Of a stretch of DNA of 64,000 bases, positions 44,382-54,220 are shown piece after piece. Numbering within the stretch: the stretch's first letter is position 1; the number at the start of each line of letters is the position of its first letter. Below the pieces are notes generated by a model. The model was not told the origin of the DNA and did no database searches. It saw nothing but the letters and a program-made list of their open reading frames with translations. The translations under genes and the position numbers were made by a program. This DNA comes from WHSW01 sp963729075 (GTDB taxonomy: Bacteria; Actinomycetota; Thermoleophilia; Solirubrobacterales; 70-9), in contig CAVSMU010000019.1 in assembly GCA_963729075.1 (NCBI GenBank), positions 1-64,000 of the forward strand, written 5' to 3'.

Positions 44382-45898
44382 GCGGTCACCTCCTCGGCCT
44401 CCTGCTCTGCCTCCTTGCGGTCCTCGGCCTCCTCGGCCTCGCGCTCGACGCCCTCGTCCTTCTCGCCCTTCTCCTCGGTGCCGGTCACCTGCTCGATCGA
44501 GCCCTTCATGTAGAAGGCCGACTCCGGGAGGTCGTCGTACTTGCCCTCCAGGATCTCGGCGAAGCTGCGCACGGTCTCGGCGACCGGGACGTACTCGCCG
44601 TCGCGGCCGGTGAACGCCTCGGCGACGAAGAACGGCTGCGAGAGGAAGCGCTCGAGCTTGCGGGCGCGGTTTACGGAGACCTTGTCCTCGTCGGAGAGCT
44701 CGTCGATGCCGAGGATCGCAATGATGTCCTGGAGCTCCTTGTAGCGCTGGAGCACCTCCTGGACCTCGGTCGCGACGCGGTAGTGCTCCTCGCCGAGGAC
44801 GTCGGGCTTGAGGATCGTGGACGTCGAATCGAGCGGGTCGACCGCCGGGTAGATCCCCTTCTCGGAGATCGCCCGCGAGAGCGTGGTGGTCGCGTTCAGG
44901 TGCGCGAACACCGACGCCGGCGCCGGGTCGGTGAGGTCGTCCGCGGGGACGTAGACCGCCTGGATCGAGGTCACCGAGCCCTGCTTCGTCGAGGAGATCC
45001 GCTCCTGCAGGCCGCCCATCTCGGTCTCCAGCGTCGGCTGGTAGCCGACCGCCGACGGCATCCGCCCGAGCAGCGCCGACACCTCGGAGCCCGCCTGGAC
45101 GAAGCGGAAGATGTTGTCGATGAACAGCAGGACGTCCTGGCCGCCCTGCTCGCGGAAGTACTCGGCCATCGTCAACCCCGAGAGCGCGACTCGCAGGCGG
45201 GCGCCCGGCGGCTCGTTCATCTGGCCGAAGACGAGCATCGTCTTGTCGATGACGCCCGACTCCTTCATCTCGAGCCACAGGTCGTTGCCCTCGCGCGAGC
45301 GCTCGCCGACCCCGCAGAATGCCGAGAGGCCCTCGTGCTCCTCGGCGATGTTGCGAATCAGCTCCTGGATCAAAACGGTCTTGCCGACGCCGGCGCCCCC
45401 GAACAGCCCGACCTTGCCGCCCTTCGCGTACGGGGCGAGCAGGTCGACGACCTTGATCCCGGTCTCGAGGATCTCCTGCGCCGGGGCGAGGTCCTCGACG
45501 CTCGGTGCCGGCCGGTGGATCGGCCAGCGCTCGTCCGCTTCAACCGGGCCGGCGTTGTCGATCGGGTCGCCGAGCAGGTTGAATATCCGCCCGAGGGTGC
45601 CGCGGCCGACCGGGACCGTGATCGGCCCGCCGGTGTCGATCACCTCGTCGCCGCGCCGGAGGCCATCGGTGGCGTCCATCGCCACCGCGCGCACGCGGTC
45701 GTCGCCGAGGTGCTGCTGCACCTCGCAGACGAGCGTCGTCGCCTCATCGCTGTCGCGGTCGGCCCCGCCGGCCGTCATCTCGATCTCGAGCGCCGAGTAG
45801 ATCCCGGGCAGCTGGTCGGGGAACACCGCGTCGATGACGACGCCGGTCACCTGCTCGATCCGGCCCTTGTTGGTTGCGTTTCCGTTGGTATCAGCCAT
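44378..45898 (-). CDS. atpD: F1 ATP synthase beta subunit
   Basis: 506 residues, about 30 more than usual. Walker A GGAGVGKTV, ALSGLTMAEYFRE, the DVLLFIDNIFRFVQAGSEVS segment and the nucleotide-site VGYQPTL are present. It carries the catalytic sites. The C-terminus after the normal end (MKGSIEQVTGTEE) is a charged tail of about 30 residues, almost all Glu, Lys, Ala, Arg and Asp, ending EAEEVTA. The TAG stop overlaps the presumed ATA start of atpC. Confidence 0.98.
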   Translation of the reverse strand: MADTNGNATNKGRIEQVTGVVIDAVFPDQLPGIYSALEIEMTAGGADRDSDEATTLVCEVQQHLGDDRVRAVAMDATDGLRRGDEVIDTGGPITVPVGRGTLGRIFNLLGDPIDNAGPVEADERWPIHRPAPSVEDLAPAQEILETGIKVVDLLAPYAKGGKVGLFGGAGVGKTVLIQELIRNIAEEHEGLSAFCGVGERSREGNDLWLEMKESGVIDKTMLVFGQMNEPPGARLRVALSGLTMAEYFREQGGQDVLLFIDNIFRFVQAGSEVSALLGRMPSAVGYQPTLETEMGGLQERISSTKQGSVTSIQAVYVPADDLTDPAPASVFAHLNATTTLSRAISEKGIYPAVDPLDSTSTILKPDVLGEEHYRVATEVQEVLQRYKELQDIIAILGIDELSDEDKVSVNRARKLERFLSQPFFVAEAFTGRDGEYVPVAETVRSFAEILEGKYDDLPESAFYMKGSIEQVTGTEEKGEKDEGVEREAEEAEDRKEAEQEAEEVTA

Positions 45899-45909
45899 GT
45901 ATCTCCTTC

Positions 45910-45974
45910 GAGGTCGCGGGTCGCAGGTGGCAGCGGGCAGATCCTGTCTGCTGCGACCTGCGGCCTGCGACCTC
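45910..45974. repeat. REP-like hairpin, copy B (atpD-atpG gap)
   Basis: Ends GAGGTCGC (45910-45917) and GCGACCTC (45967-45974) are perfect complements. Inside, GGTCGCAG pairs with the TGCGACC arm, and GCAGA-tcctg-TCTGC forms the tip. It fills nearly the whole gap between atpD and atpG. It is related to copy A at 43895-43968. Confidence 0.55.
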
Positions 45975-45976
45975 GT

Positions 45977-46894
45977 TCATCCCAGCGCCTCCGCGCCTCC
46001 TACGACTTCAAGAATCTCCTGCGTGATCTCGGCCTGGCGGACCCGGTTCATCTCCAGCGTCAGGTCGCCGATCATGTCCTGCGCGTTCTCGGCGGCGCTG
46101 CGCATCGCGGTCATTCGCGCGCCGAGCTCCGAGGCCGACGACTCGAGCAGCGCGCGGTACACGGACAGGTCCACGTACTCCGAGAACAGCATCGGCAGCA
46201 GGTGCTCGGGCTCGGGCTCGTAGTCCCAGTAGGCCTTCTCGTGTGCCTCGGCGAGCTCGGCGTCAGCCGGCTCCTCAGGCTCAGGGATGCCCTCGCCGAA
46301 GACCTCGGCCTGCTGCAGCGGAAGCAGCGTCTGGCGGCGCACGTACTGGGTCAGCGGCGAGACGTAGCGGTTGTAGACGAGCTCGACCCGGTCGAGCTCC
46401 TCGTCGACGTAGGCCGAAGTGACGTCGTGAGAGATCGCGCGCGCGTCGGTGAACGCGGGCCGGTCGGTGAACCCCATGTAGGAGTTCGCGATCTCCTCCC
46501 CGCGGAAGGTCAGGGTCGAGTTCCCGCGCCGACCGATCACCGAGAACGACACGTGCGCGCCGTCGCCCTCGAACTCGCGCTTGAGCCGGATCCCCTCGCG
46601 GATGATGTTGGTGTTGAACGCGCCGGCGAGCCCGCGATCGCCGGTCACGAGGATGATCCCGACGCGCTGCAGGTTCTCGCGCTCCTCGAGCAGGGCGATG
46701 CGGGGGATCCCCGCGGCCGCCTCGGCGACCCGCTGGGTCATCTTGCGGATCGCCTGCGCATACGGGCGCATCGCGTCGATCCGCTGCTCCGCACGTCGCA
46801 GGCGGGCAGCGGCGACCATCTCCATCGCGCGCGTGATCTTGTGAATGTTCTTCACGCTCGCGATCCGGTTCTTGACTTCCTTCTGGGTGGCCAT
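45977..46894 (-). CDS. atpG: F1 ATP synthase gamma subunit
   Basis: 305 residues, slightly longer than usual. The N-terminal coiled-coil helix (KNRIASVKNIHKITRAMEMV) and C-terminal helix (RMTAMRSAAENAQDMIGDLT) form the rotor shaft; GIILVTGDRGLAGAFNTNI is the conserved middle. An acidic insertion around residues 195-225 (EPEEPADAELAEAHEKAYWD) accounts for the extra length. Confidence 0.97.
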   Translation of the reverse strand: MATQKEVKNRIASVKNIHKITRAMEMVAAARLRRAEQRIDAMRPYAQAIRKMTQRVAEAAAGIPRIALLEERENLQRVGIILVTGDRGLAGAFNTNIIREGIRLKREFEGDGAHVSFSVIGRRGNSTLTFRGEEIANSYMGFTDRPAFTDARAISHDVTSAYVDEELDRVELVYNRYVSPLTQYVRRQTLLPLQQAEVFGEGIPEPEEPADAELAEAHEKAYWDYEPEPEHLLPMLFSEYVDLSVYRALLESSASELGARMTAMRSAAENAQDMIGDLTLEMNRVRQAEITQEILEVVGGAEALG

Positions 46895-46909
46895 GGCGGC
46901 GAGCGGTAG

Positions 46910-48592
<1,683 letters not shown>

Positions 48593-48649
48593 TTCGTGAT
48601 CAGTCTCCTTGGTCGCGAACGCTGCAAACCGGCGCATTTCGCCGTCCTC

Positions 48650-48703
48650 GGCCGATCGCCTCGCTCACGTAGGTTCTCCCTACGCTCGCTTCGCCGATCG
48701 GCC
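48650..48703. repeat. Cruciform-like inverted repeat between atpH and atpA
   Basis: GGCCGATCG (48650-48658) pairs with CGATCGGCC (48695-48703), and inside it CGTAGG pairs with CCTACG around a TTCT loop. The 115-160 base gap between atpH and atpA has no gene. It could slow transcription, set relative transcript levels or be a processing site. Confidence 0.5.
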
Positions 48704-48753
48704 TGCGTCCAGCGAACTGCTTGGTTTTCGCGTTCGTTTGGTTCATGAGGTCG

Positions 48754-49287
48754 TTAAGCCGCGGAAGCGACTTCCTTTCTCAGTTTCTCCAGCTTGCTGC
48801 GCAGGCTCGCGTCCAGGACCATGTTGCCGACCCGGAGCACGAGCCCGCCGAGGATCTCGGGGTCGACCTCGCTCGAGAGGTCGATCTTGCGATCGGTCTG
48901 CCGCGCAACCTCCTCGCCGACCTTGTCGACGACGCTCTTGTCGAGCTCCACGGCGCTCGTCAGCGTCACCTCGAGCCGCCGCTTCGCCTCTGCCCAGAGC
49001 TCATCGAAGCGCTGCCGGATGCGGAAGATGGCCGGCATCCTGTGCTTCTCGGCGAGCAGCTCGAGGAAGTTGACCAGTTCGTCGCTCGCGCCCGAGATGG
49101 CTCCGCGGATCGCGCGCTTCTTCTCCTCTGATGAGAAGTAGGGGCTGAAGAAGAACACGCGCATGTCCTGGCTTTCGTTCAGCGCGTCGACGAACTGCCC
49201 CAGCTGCTCGTGGATCGTGTCGAGCTCGCCGCGATCCTCGGCGGCCTCGAACAGCGCATCGGCATAGACCCTCGCGATTTCCTCCAC
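48754..49287 (-). CDS. atpH: F1 ATP synthase delta subunit
   Basis: 177 residues from GTG 49287, standard length. VYADALFEAAEDRGELDTIHE opens the N-terminal helical domain that sits on top of F1. The C-terminus DPEILGGLVLRVGNMVLDAS matches the conserved segment contacting subunit b. Three bases separate it from atpF. Confidence 0.95.
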   Translation of the reverse strand: MEEIARVYADALFEAAEDRGELDTIHEQLGQFVDALNESQDMRVFFFSPYFSSEEKKRAIRGAISGASDELVNFLELLAEKHRMPAIFRIRQRFDELWAEAKRRLEVTLTSAVELDKSVVDKVGEEVARQTDRKIDLSSEVDPEILGGLVLRVGNMVLDASLRSKLEKLRKEVASAA

Positions 49288-49290
49288 GGC

Positions 49291-49884
49291 CTACTTCTTC
49301 TCCTCCGCCCCGTTACCCGCGAGGGAGCTGAAGTCGACCTCGGCCAGCGCCTCCTCGACCAGCCGCTTCTGATCGGCCTCGTCGAGGCTCTTGCGGGTCA
49401 CCTTCTCGGTCGCGAGCACGGTCAGGTCGGCGACCTCGTTGCGGATCTGCTCGAGCGAGCGCCGGGTTTCGACCTCGATGTCCTTGCGTGCCGCGGCGAC
49501 CAGCTCCTCACGCTTGGCCTTGCCCTCCGAGGCGGCCTCGGCGACCGCCGCCTCGGACGCCTTGCGCGCTCGGGCGACGATGTCCTCGGCCTGCTCGCGC
49601 GCCTCGCGCAGCCGCTGGCGATACTCCTCGAGCAGCTCATCCGCCTCCTCGCGCTGCCGCTCGGACGCCTCGATGTTCTCCCGGATCGCGTTCGCCCGCT
49701 TCTCGAGCGCCTCGCCGATGCGCGGGAAGGCGACCTTGGAGAGCACGAACATGGTCACCCCGAAAGCGAGCAGGGTCCAGAACATCAGCCCGAGGGAGGG
49801 CGAGACGAGGAAGCTGCCGCCCTCCTCCTCGGCGTGCTCCGCCTGCGCGACCAGGAACGCGCCTATGTCTCCGACCAGCTCCAC
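49291..49884 (-). CDS. atpF: ATP synthase Fo b subunit
   Basis: 197 residues from GTG 49884. One N-terminal membrane helix (LGLMFWTLLAFGVTMFVLSK) is followed by a long charged coiled coil (about 60-180) that forms the peripheral stalk. It is slightly longer than the 156-170 residues of many b subunits, with a hydrophilic N-terminus before the helix. It is the only b-type gene here. Confidence 0.95.
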   Translation of the reverse strand: MELVGDIGAFLVAQAEHAEEEGGSFLVSPSLGLMFWTLLAFGVTMFVLSKVAFPRIGEALEKRANAIRENIEASERQREEADELLEEYRQRLREAREQAEDIVARARKASEAAVAEAASEGKAKREELVAAARKDIEVETRRSLEQIRNEVADLTVLATEKVTRKSLDEADQKRLVEEALAEVDFSSLAGNGAEEKK

Positions 49885-49887
49885 GGC

Positions 49888-50154
49888 CTAGAGGAAGAAG
49901 GCGATCAGGCCGAAGATGAAGGTGTAGAAGGCGACGGCCTCGGTCAGCGCGAACCCGAGCCAGCGGATCGACTGCAGCTCGTCCTTCATCTCGGGCTGGC
50001 GGGCGACCGACTCGATCTCCTTGCCGAAGATGATCCCGATGCCGATTCCGGCCCCGATCGAACCGAGGCCGGCGCCGACGCCGAGCGCGATCGACTTCAG
50101 GCCGTCATCCGTCACGCCTGACGCGGCCTGGGCAATCGGAAGCAATACGTCCAT
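49888..50154 (-). CDS. atpE: ATP synthase Fo c subunit
   Basis: 88 residues from ATG 50154. Two membrane helices around the polar loop VARQPEM. The ion-carrying carboxylate is Glu72 (GFALTEAVAFYTF). No Ser/Thr follows the glutamate as in Na+-type rings, so proton coupling is likely. The first 15-17 residues are a hydrophobic then polar leader. Confidence 0.97.
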   Translation of the reverse strand: MDVLLPIAQAASGVTDDGLKSIALGVGAGLGSIGAGIGIGIIFGKEIESVARQPEMKDELQSIRWLGFALTEAVAFYTFIFGLIAFFL

Positions 50155-50168
50155 TGAGTACTCCTTTT

Positions 50169-51080
50169 CTAATGACTCTCGGCGGTCGCACCGCCGATGT
50201 AGATGGCTGTCAAGGTCGAGAAGATGAAGGCCTGCAGCGTCGCCACCAGCCCGATCTCGAAGACGAAGAAGGCGAACGCCATCGGGAAGGTGAGCACGCC
50301 GAGCGCCGCGAGGCCGAGCAGCACTGCGAGGCCGCCGGCCATGAACAGGATCAGCAGGTGGCCGGCGAGGATGTTGGCGAACAGACGCACGGAGAGCGAG
50401 ATCAGCCGCACCATGTGCGAGATCGCTTCGATCACGAAGATCGCACCACGCCCGAAGGCGTTCATGTCCTCGAGGCCGGGCGGTAGCCAGGACTTCAGAT
50501 AGCCGAACAGGCCCTTCGCCCTGACGCCCTCCCAGTGGTACGCGAGCACCGACACCAGCGCCAGCACGAGCGGGATCGAGATGTTCGCGGTCGCGGCGTA
50601 GATCGCGAAGGTCGGTACCTCGAGCCCGAAGATGTCCACCTTGTGCTCGGTGTTCGTCGGCAGCGGGATATAGCCGAGCATGTTCGAGAACCAGATGAAG
50701 AAGAACAGCCCGGCCAGATAGGGGAACCACTTGCGCGCCAGTTTCTCGTCGGGGATGTTGCCGCCTGTGATGTTGTTGCGGGTCAGGTCGTAGGCGAGCT
50801 CGACTGCCATCTGGGTCTTGTTCGGCTCGCGCTGCATCCGGCGAGCGATGAAGGTCATCACCCCGATCGTCGCCGCGCTGGCGAGCACCAGGTAGAGGAC
50901 CGCCTTGGTGATCGAGAAGTCGATGCCGGCGATGCTGATCTCGATCCAGGGGTCGAGCCGGAACTCGTTCTGGGGCTGGAACTCGTCGTTCTCGCCAGCG
51001 CTCCCGACGATCACGACCAGCAGGACCGTGATCAGCAGGTAGAGCCCGAGACCGATGAAGACCTTGGCCTTGGTGCTCAT
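50169..51080 (-). CDS. atpB: ATP synthase Fo a subunit
   Basis: 303 residues from ATG 51080. A five- to six-helix membrane protein with the essential Arg232 in SLSVRLFANILAGH and the ends FEIGLVATLQAFIFSTLTA. It forms the proton half-channels beside the c ring. Its ATG overlaps the upstream gene stop (ATGA). Confidence 0.97.
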   Translation of the reverse strand: MSTKAKVFIGLGLYLLITVLLVVIVGSAGENDEFQPQNEFRLDPWIEISIAGIDFSITKAVLYLVLASAATIGVMTFIARRMQREPNKTQMAVELAYDLTRNNITGGNIPDEKLARKWFPYLAGLFFFIWFSNMLGYIPLPTNTEHKVDIFGLEVPTFAIYAATANISIPLVLALVSVLAYHWEGVRAKGLFGYLKSWLPPGLEDMNAFGRGAIFVIEAISHMVRLISLSVRLFANILAGHLLILFMAGGLAVLLGLAALGVLTFPMAFAFFVFEIGLVATLQAFIFSTLTAIYIGGATAESH

Positions 51081-51505
51081 CGCCGCTCCCCTGCCTCGAG
51101 CAGCTTCGTCAGCGCGAGGGCGGCGAGGTGCACCGTGACCAGTGCGAGACAGAGCACCGCCGCCGCGAGGCCGTCCTCGCGATCGCCGAGCAGGCCGACG
51201 AGCAGGACGGCCAGCGCGACGAGCCACACGCGGCCGAGGGTCGAGGCGCCGACCAGGCCGAGCGCAGTTCGCCGGTCGCCCCGGCCCAGCGCCGCCGCCG
51301 CCCGGCGCTCGGTGAGCACGAGAACAGCGTGCTGGGCGAGCCACGCCGCCGCGGCCGCCGCATAGCCGAGCAGCGGGAGGTCGGCGAGCACGAACACGGG
51401 CAGCGCAAGCGCCAGCAGCCCGAGATCGGCGTAACGCAACACCGCGCTCGGACGGCCGCCGGAAGCGGCGTCAGAGCCTTCTAAAGCGAGCGTAGACAAG
51501 AGCAA
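51077..51505 (-). CDS. atpI: AtpI-like membrane protein
   Basis: 142 residues from TTG 51505, or slightly downstream. Four hydrophobic segments (LGLLALALPVFVLADLPLLG; AAAAAAWLAQHAVLVL; VWLVALAVLLVGLLG; LCLALVTVHLAALALTKLL), the size and gene position of ATP synthase protein I. Sequence identity is not decisive. It overlaps both neighbours. Confidence 0.7.
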   Translation of the reverse strand: MLLSTLALEGSDAASGGRPSAVLRYADLGLLALALPVFVLADLPLLGYAAAAAAWLAQHAVLVLTERRAAAALGRGDRRTALGLVGASTLGRVWLVALAVLLVGLLGDREDGLAAAVLCLALVTVHLAALALTKLLEAGERR

Positions 51506-51668
51506 GGCCGGCGATTAGACCCGCGAACAGGCCGGCGAGGCCGAACGGGATCGCAAGGTCGACCAGCGAGCCGAGCCCGTACCCGGCCGCCGCCGCGACG
51601 ATCATCGCCCCCTCCACCGAGAGGCCGGCCGTGGCGGCGTCCGCCCTCGTCGGAGGGCCCGGTGTCAT
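51471..51668 (-). CDS. atpZ: AtpZ/AtpI-type small membrane protein
   Basis: 65 residues with two membrane helices (GAMIVAAAAGYGLGSLVDL; FGLAGLFAGLIAGLALVYARF), typical of AtpZ, which with AtpI forms a Mg/Ca channel in some bacteria. It is the first gene of the ATP synthase operon. Confidence 0.8.
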   Translation of the reverse strand: MTPGPPTRADAATAGLSVEGAMIVAAAAGYGLGSLVDLAIPFGLAGLFAGLIAGLALVYARFRRL

Positions 51669-51936
51669 CCGAAAAGCTGAAGCTGCGGCCAGACAATGAC
51701 GGTCGCGAATCCGATCGATCCCAGGGAAGAAAGAGCCGCCGGGCGCCGGCGGGCCGGCGGCAAGGCGGGCTCGCGACTATATCGGGAACCAGGCCCCCGC
51801 GGCGCGCGCTTGTAACAACTTTGTGACAGCCGCTACTGGGCTGCTCGAGCGCCTCGAACTCACCCGTCTCGGGGCCGATCACTGCCCACTCCCCGGTCTC
51901 GGGGTCGACGGCCGCGAAGCTGCCCGCGGCTCGGGG
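51669..51936. promoter_or_regulatory. ATP synthase operon upstream region with palindrome
   Basis: The 268 bases before atpZ hold no convincing gene. At 51811-51828 TGTAACAA-CT-TTGTGACA is an 8-bp inverted repeat with one mismatch, about 145 bases before atpZ. It is a candidate operator or promoter element for the whole operon. Confidence 0.45.
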
Positions 51937-52947
51937 CTATCCCGCGCAGGTCCCGAGGACGCCCGCGACGAGTATGCGCGGGTCACGGGGATGGCGAGGG
52001 CCTGGCTCAGTGGTTCGTTTTCGCAACTCGAGCTGCGTGGGGTCGGCCAGGCGTCGCAGGCGTCCCGCGGCGATCAACCTTTCGTCCACGGCGCCGATCC
52101 GGCCACCGAAGATCGTGTAGGCGGGCGTCCCCAGCGCGACGGCCTCGCGGTTCATCGTGCCGCCGCCGCTGACGACGACGTCGGCGTAGGCAACGAGGCT
52201 CTGGGCATCGATCACGCGATCGGGGACGATGAGCGAATCGCCGGCCCGCGCTCTGGCCGCGCGGCGCTGATCCTCGTTGCGCGGCAGCACCACCGCGACG
52301 GTCTGCGGATCGGCGGCCAGTCGATCGAGCACCGCATCGTAGAGCCGGTTTCGCGAGCGGTACGCCGAGGTGTCGTCTGGTGGGCGGACGACTGCCAGGA
52401 TCCGTCGGCGGTCGATTCCCAACCCGCTGAGAACGGACGGGTCCGGCTCGAAGTCGGACAGGTAGTAGTCCTCCTTGAGGCCCGGGTACCGGCAGAGGTT
52501 CGACGGCGATGCGCCGAGTTCGCGCAGCCGATCGACTGGGATCGCGTCTGGGACCAGCACCCGGCGTGCGACTCTGAAGCTGATTCGGCGCTGCAGGCCG
52601 GCGAACTCGTAGTCCTGCATCTGCACGGCCGGCACGCGCAGGATCGCGCAGACGACGGCGAGGTCGACCGACCCGTGGGCGAGGGCGAGGTCGAACCGTC
52701 GCCGGCGCGCCCAGAAGCAGAGGCGCGCGCTGCGGCGCGCCAGAGCGCCGGCCTTGCCGATGGTCGAGGCGCCCCCGTGGCGGTCGATGACCTCGTGGGC
52801 GATCCCGAGCCGATCAAGCGTGGCCTCCGTCTGGCCGAACCGGCGTGTGGTCACGACGACCTCGTGCGCCGACGCCCGCAGCAACGCAATGATTGGACGT
52901 AGCACCAGGGGATGGGGCGGGGACGTCATGTCCACCCAGATGCGCAT
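51937..52947 (-). CDS. DUF354-family protein (GT-B-like)
   Basis: 336 residues. MRIWVDMTSPPHPLVLRPII and the later VVVSGGGTMNREAVALGTPAY are the hallmarks of DUF354, related in fold to UDP-GlcNAc 2-epimerase and GT-B glycosyltransferases. The family is common in archaea and occurs in bacterial polysaccharide loci. Biochemistry is unestablished. It follows the WecA-like gene on the same strand by seven bases. Confidence 0.85.
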   Translation of the reverse strand: MRIWVDMTSPPHPLVLRPIIALLRASAHEVVVTTRRFGQTEATLDRLGIAHEVIDRHGGASTIGKAGALARRSARLCFWARRRRFDLALAHGSVDLAVVCAILRVPAVQMQDYEFAGLQRRISFRVARRVLVPDAIPVDRLRELGASPSNLCRYPGLKEDYYLSDFEPDPSVLSGLGIDRRRILAVVRPPDDTSAYRSRNRLYDAVLDRLAADPQTVAVVLPRNEDQRRAARARAGDSLIVPDRVIDAQSLVAYADVVVSGGGTMNREAVALGTPAYTIFGGRIGAVDERLIAAGRLRRLADPTQLELRKRTTEPGPRHPRDPRILVAGVLGTCAG

Positions 52948-52954
52948 CGCTCTT

Positions 52955-54151
52955 CTAGCGGTGAGTGGTCAGCGCCCGCTCCAGAGGTTCCTCCCCGTCC
53001 TCCTCGGCGAGCTCCGGAGCGCCGTCGACGGGTGAAGCGAAGCGGCGAAGACCAAGCGCCTCGAGATGTCGCGCCTTGAGGATCTCGAGGTTGTAGACCA
53101 TCCACACCGAGGTCAGCAGGACTGCGAGCGCACCCGCGGCGGCGATCGCCGCGTTGGAGACATCGATCTCACCACCCGGCCGCGGGGGCAGGAAACGAAG
53201 CAGGAGCGCGTAGGAGGCGACCAGGGCCGCCCAGACGTGGAGGTAGGCGGCGGTTCGGCGTTGCGAATACCCGATTCGCAGGAACCGATGGTAGAAGTGG
53301 TTGTGATCGGCGCCCCAGGCCGGACGCCGGTATTTCAACCGCTTCAGCACGACGAACGACGTGTCGAGAATGGGCACGGCGATCAGCAGCAAGGGCGCCA
53401 CCAGGGCGATCGTCGCCGCGGTCTTGAGCACGCCCTCGACCGAGACCGTCGCCAACAGGAACCCCAGCGCGAGCGCCCCGGAATCGCCCATGAAGATCTT
53501 CGCCGGGTGATAGTTGTGCCAAAGGAAGGCGAGCGTGGCCGCGCAAACGATCCCGGCGAGTACGGCGGCATCGGCGCGACCCCATGACGCGGCGAGCAGC
53601 GCGAAGGACGCTGACGCGATCGCCACGATGCCGGCGGCAAGCGAGTCCATACCGTCGATCAGGTTGATCAGGTTCGCGAGCAAGACGATCCAGAGAACGG
53701 TCAGCGGGTATCCGACCCAACCCACGTCGTGATCGCCGATCAGCGGCAGGGTGATGTGGCGGAAGGTGAGGTCGGCCCCGATCACGGGGATCAACGACAC
53801 CGCAGCCACCGCAGCGAGCTTTGCCCAGGGACTGATTCCCCAGATGTCATCCGCGACGCCGACGACGGCGATCGCCCCGGTGCCGATCAGGATCGCCGGA
53901 TACGGGCCCTCGAGGTCGAGGAAGAGGAGGGCCGAGATGATGATCCCGAGCACGATCGCGATCCCGCCGATGCGGGGGATCGCCCGCGTGTGGATGCGCG
54001 GGCGGTCGTCGCCGTGGTCGAGTCCGCCGATCCGCGGAGCCAGCCATCCGACCAGCGGAGTCAGCACGAGCACGATGGCGGCCGCGCATACGAAGCCCCA
54101 GAGGAACGCTTCGTTGCTTGTCAGCGCGTCCACGGCATCCGTGAACGACAT
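52955..54151 (-). CDS. Polyprenyl-phosphate N-acetylhexosamine-1-phosphate transferase (WecA/MraY-like)
   Basis: 398 residues from ATG 54151, about eleven membrane helices. The catalytic loops are clear: IHTRAIPRIGGIAI, NLINLIDGMDSLAAG, FLWHNYHPAKIFMGDSGALA and the sugar-recognition HNHFYHRFLRIG of WecA-type enzymes. It starts glycan assembly on the undecaprenyl lipid. A reverse-strand TATAAC at 54164-54159 would give an almost leaderless transcript. Confidence 0.93.
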   Translation of the reverse strand: MSFTDAVDALTSNEAFLWGFVCAAAIVLVLTPLVGWLAPRIGGLDHGDDRPRIHTRAIPRIGGIAIVLGIIISALLFLDLEGPYPAILIGTGAIAVVGVADDIWGISPWAKLAAVAAVSLIPVIGADLTFRHITLPLIGDHDVGWVGYPLTVLWIVLLANLINLIDGMDSLAAGIVAIASASFALLAASWGRADAAVLAGIVCAATLAFLWHNYHPAKIFMGDSGALALGFLLATVSVEGVLKTAATIALVAPLLLIAVPILDTSFVVLKRLKYRRPAWGADHNHFYHRFLRIGYSQRRTAAYLHVWAALVASYALLLRFLPPRPGGEIDVSNAAIAAAGALAVLLTSVWMVYNLEILKARHLEALGLRRFASPVDGAPELAEEDGEEPLERALTTHR

Positions 54152-54220
54152 GCGCGTGGTTATACAGCACCCGAGGGACCGCTCAGGCGGCACGGCGCAA
54201 GGCGGGCTACTATCCGCAGC

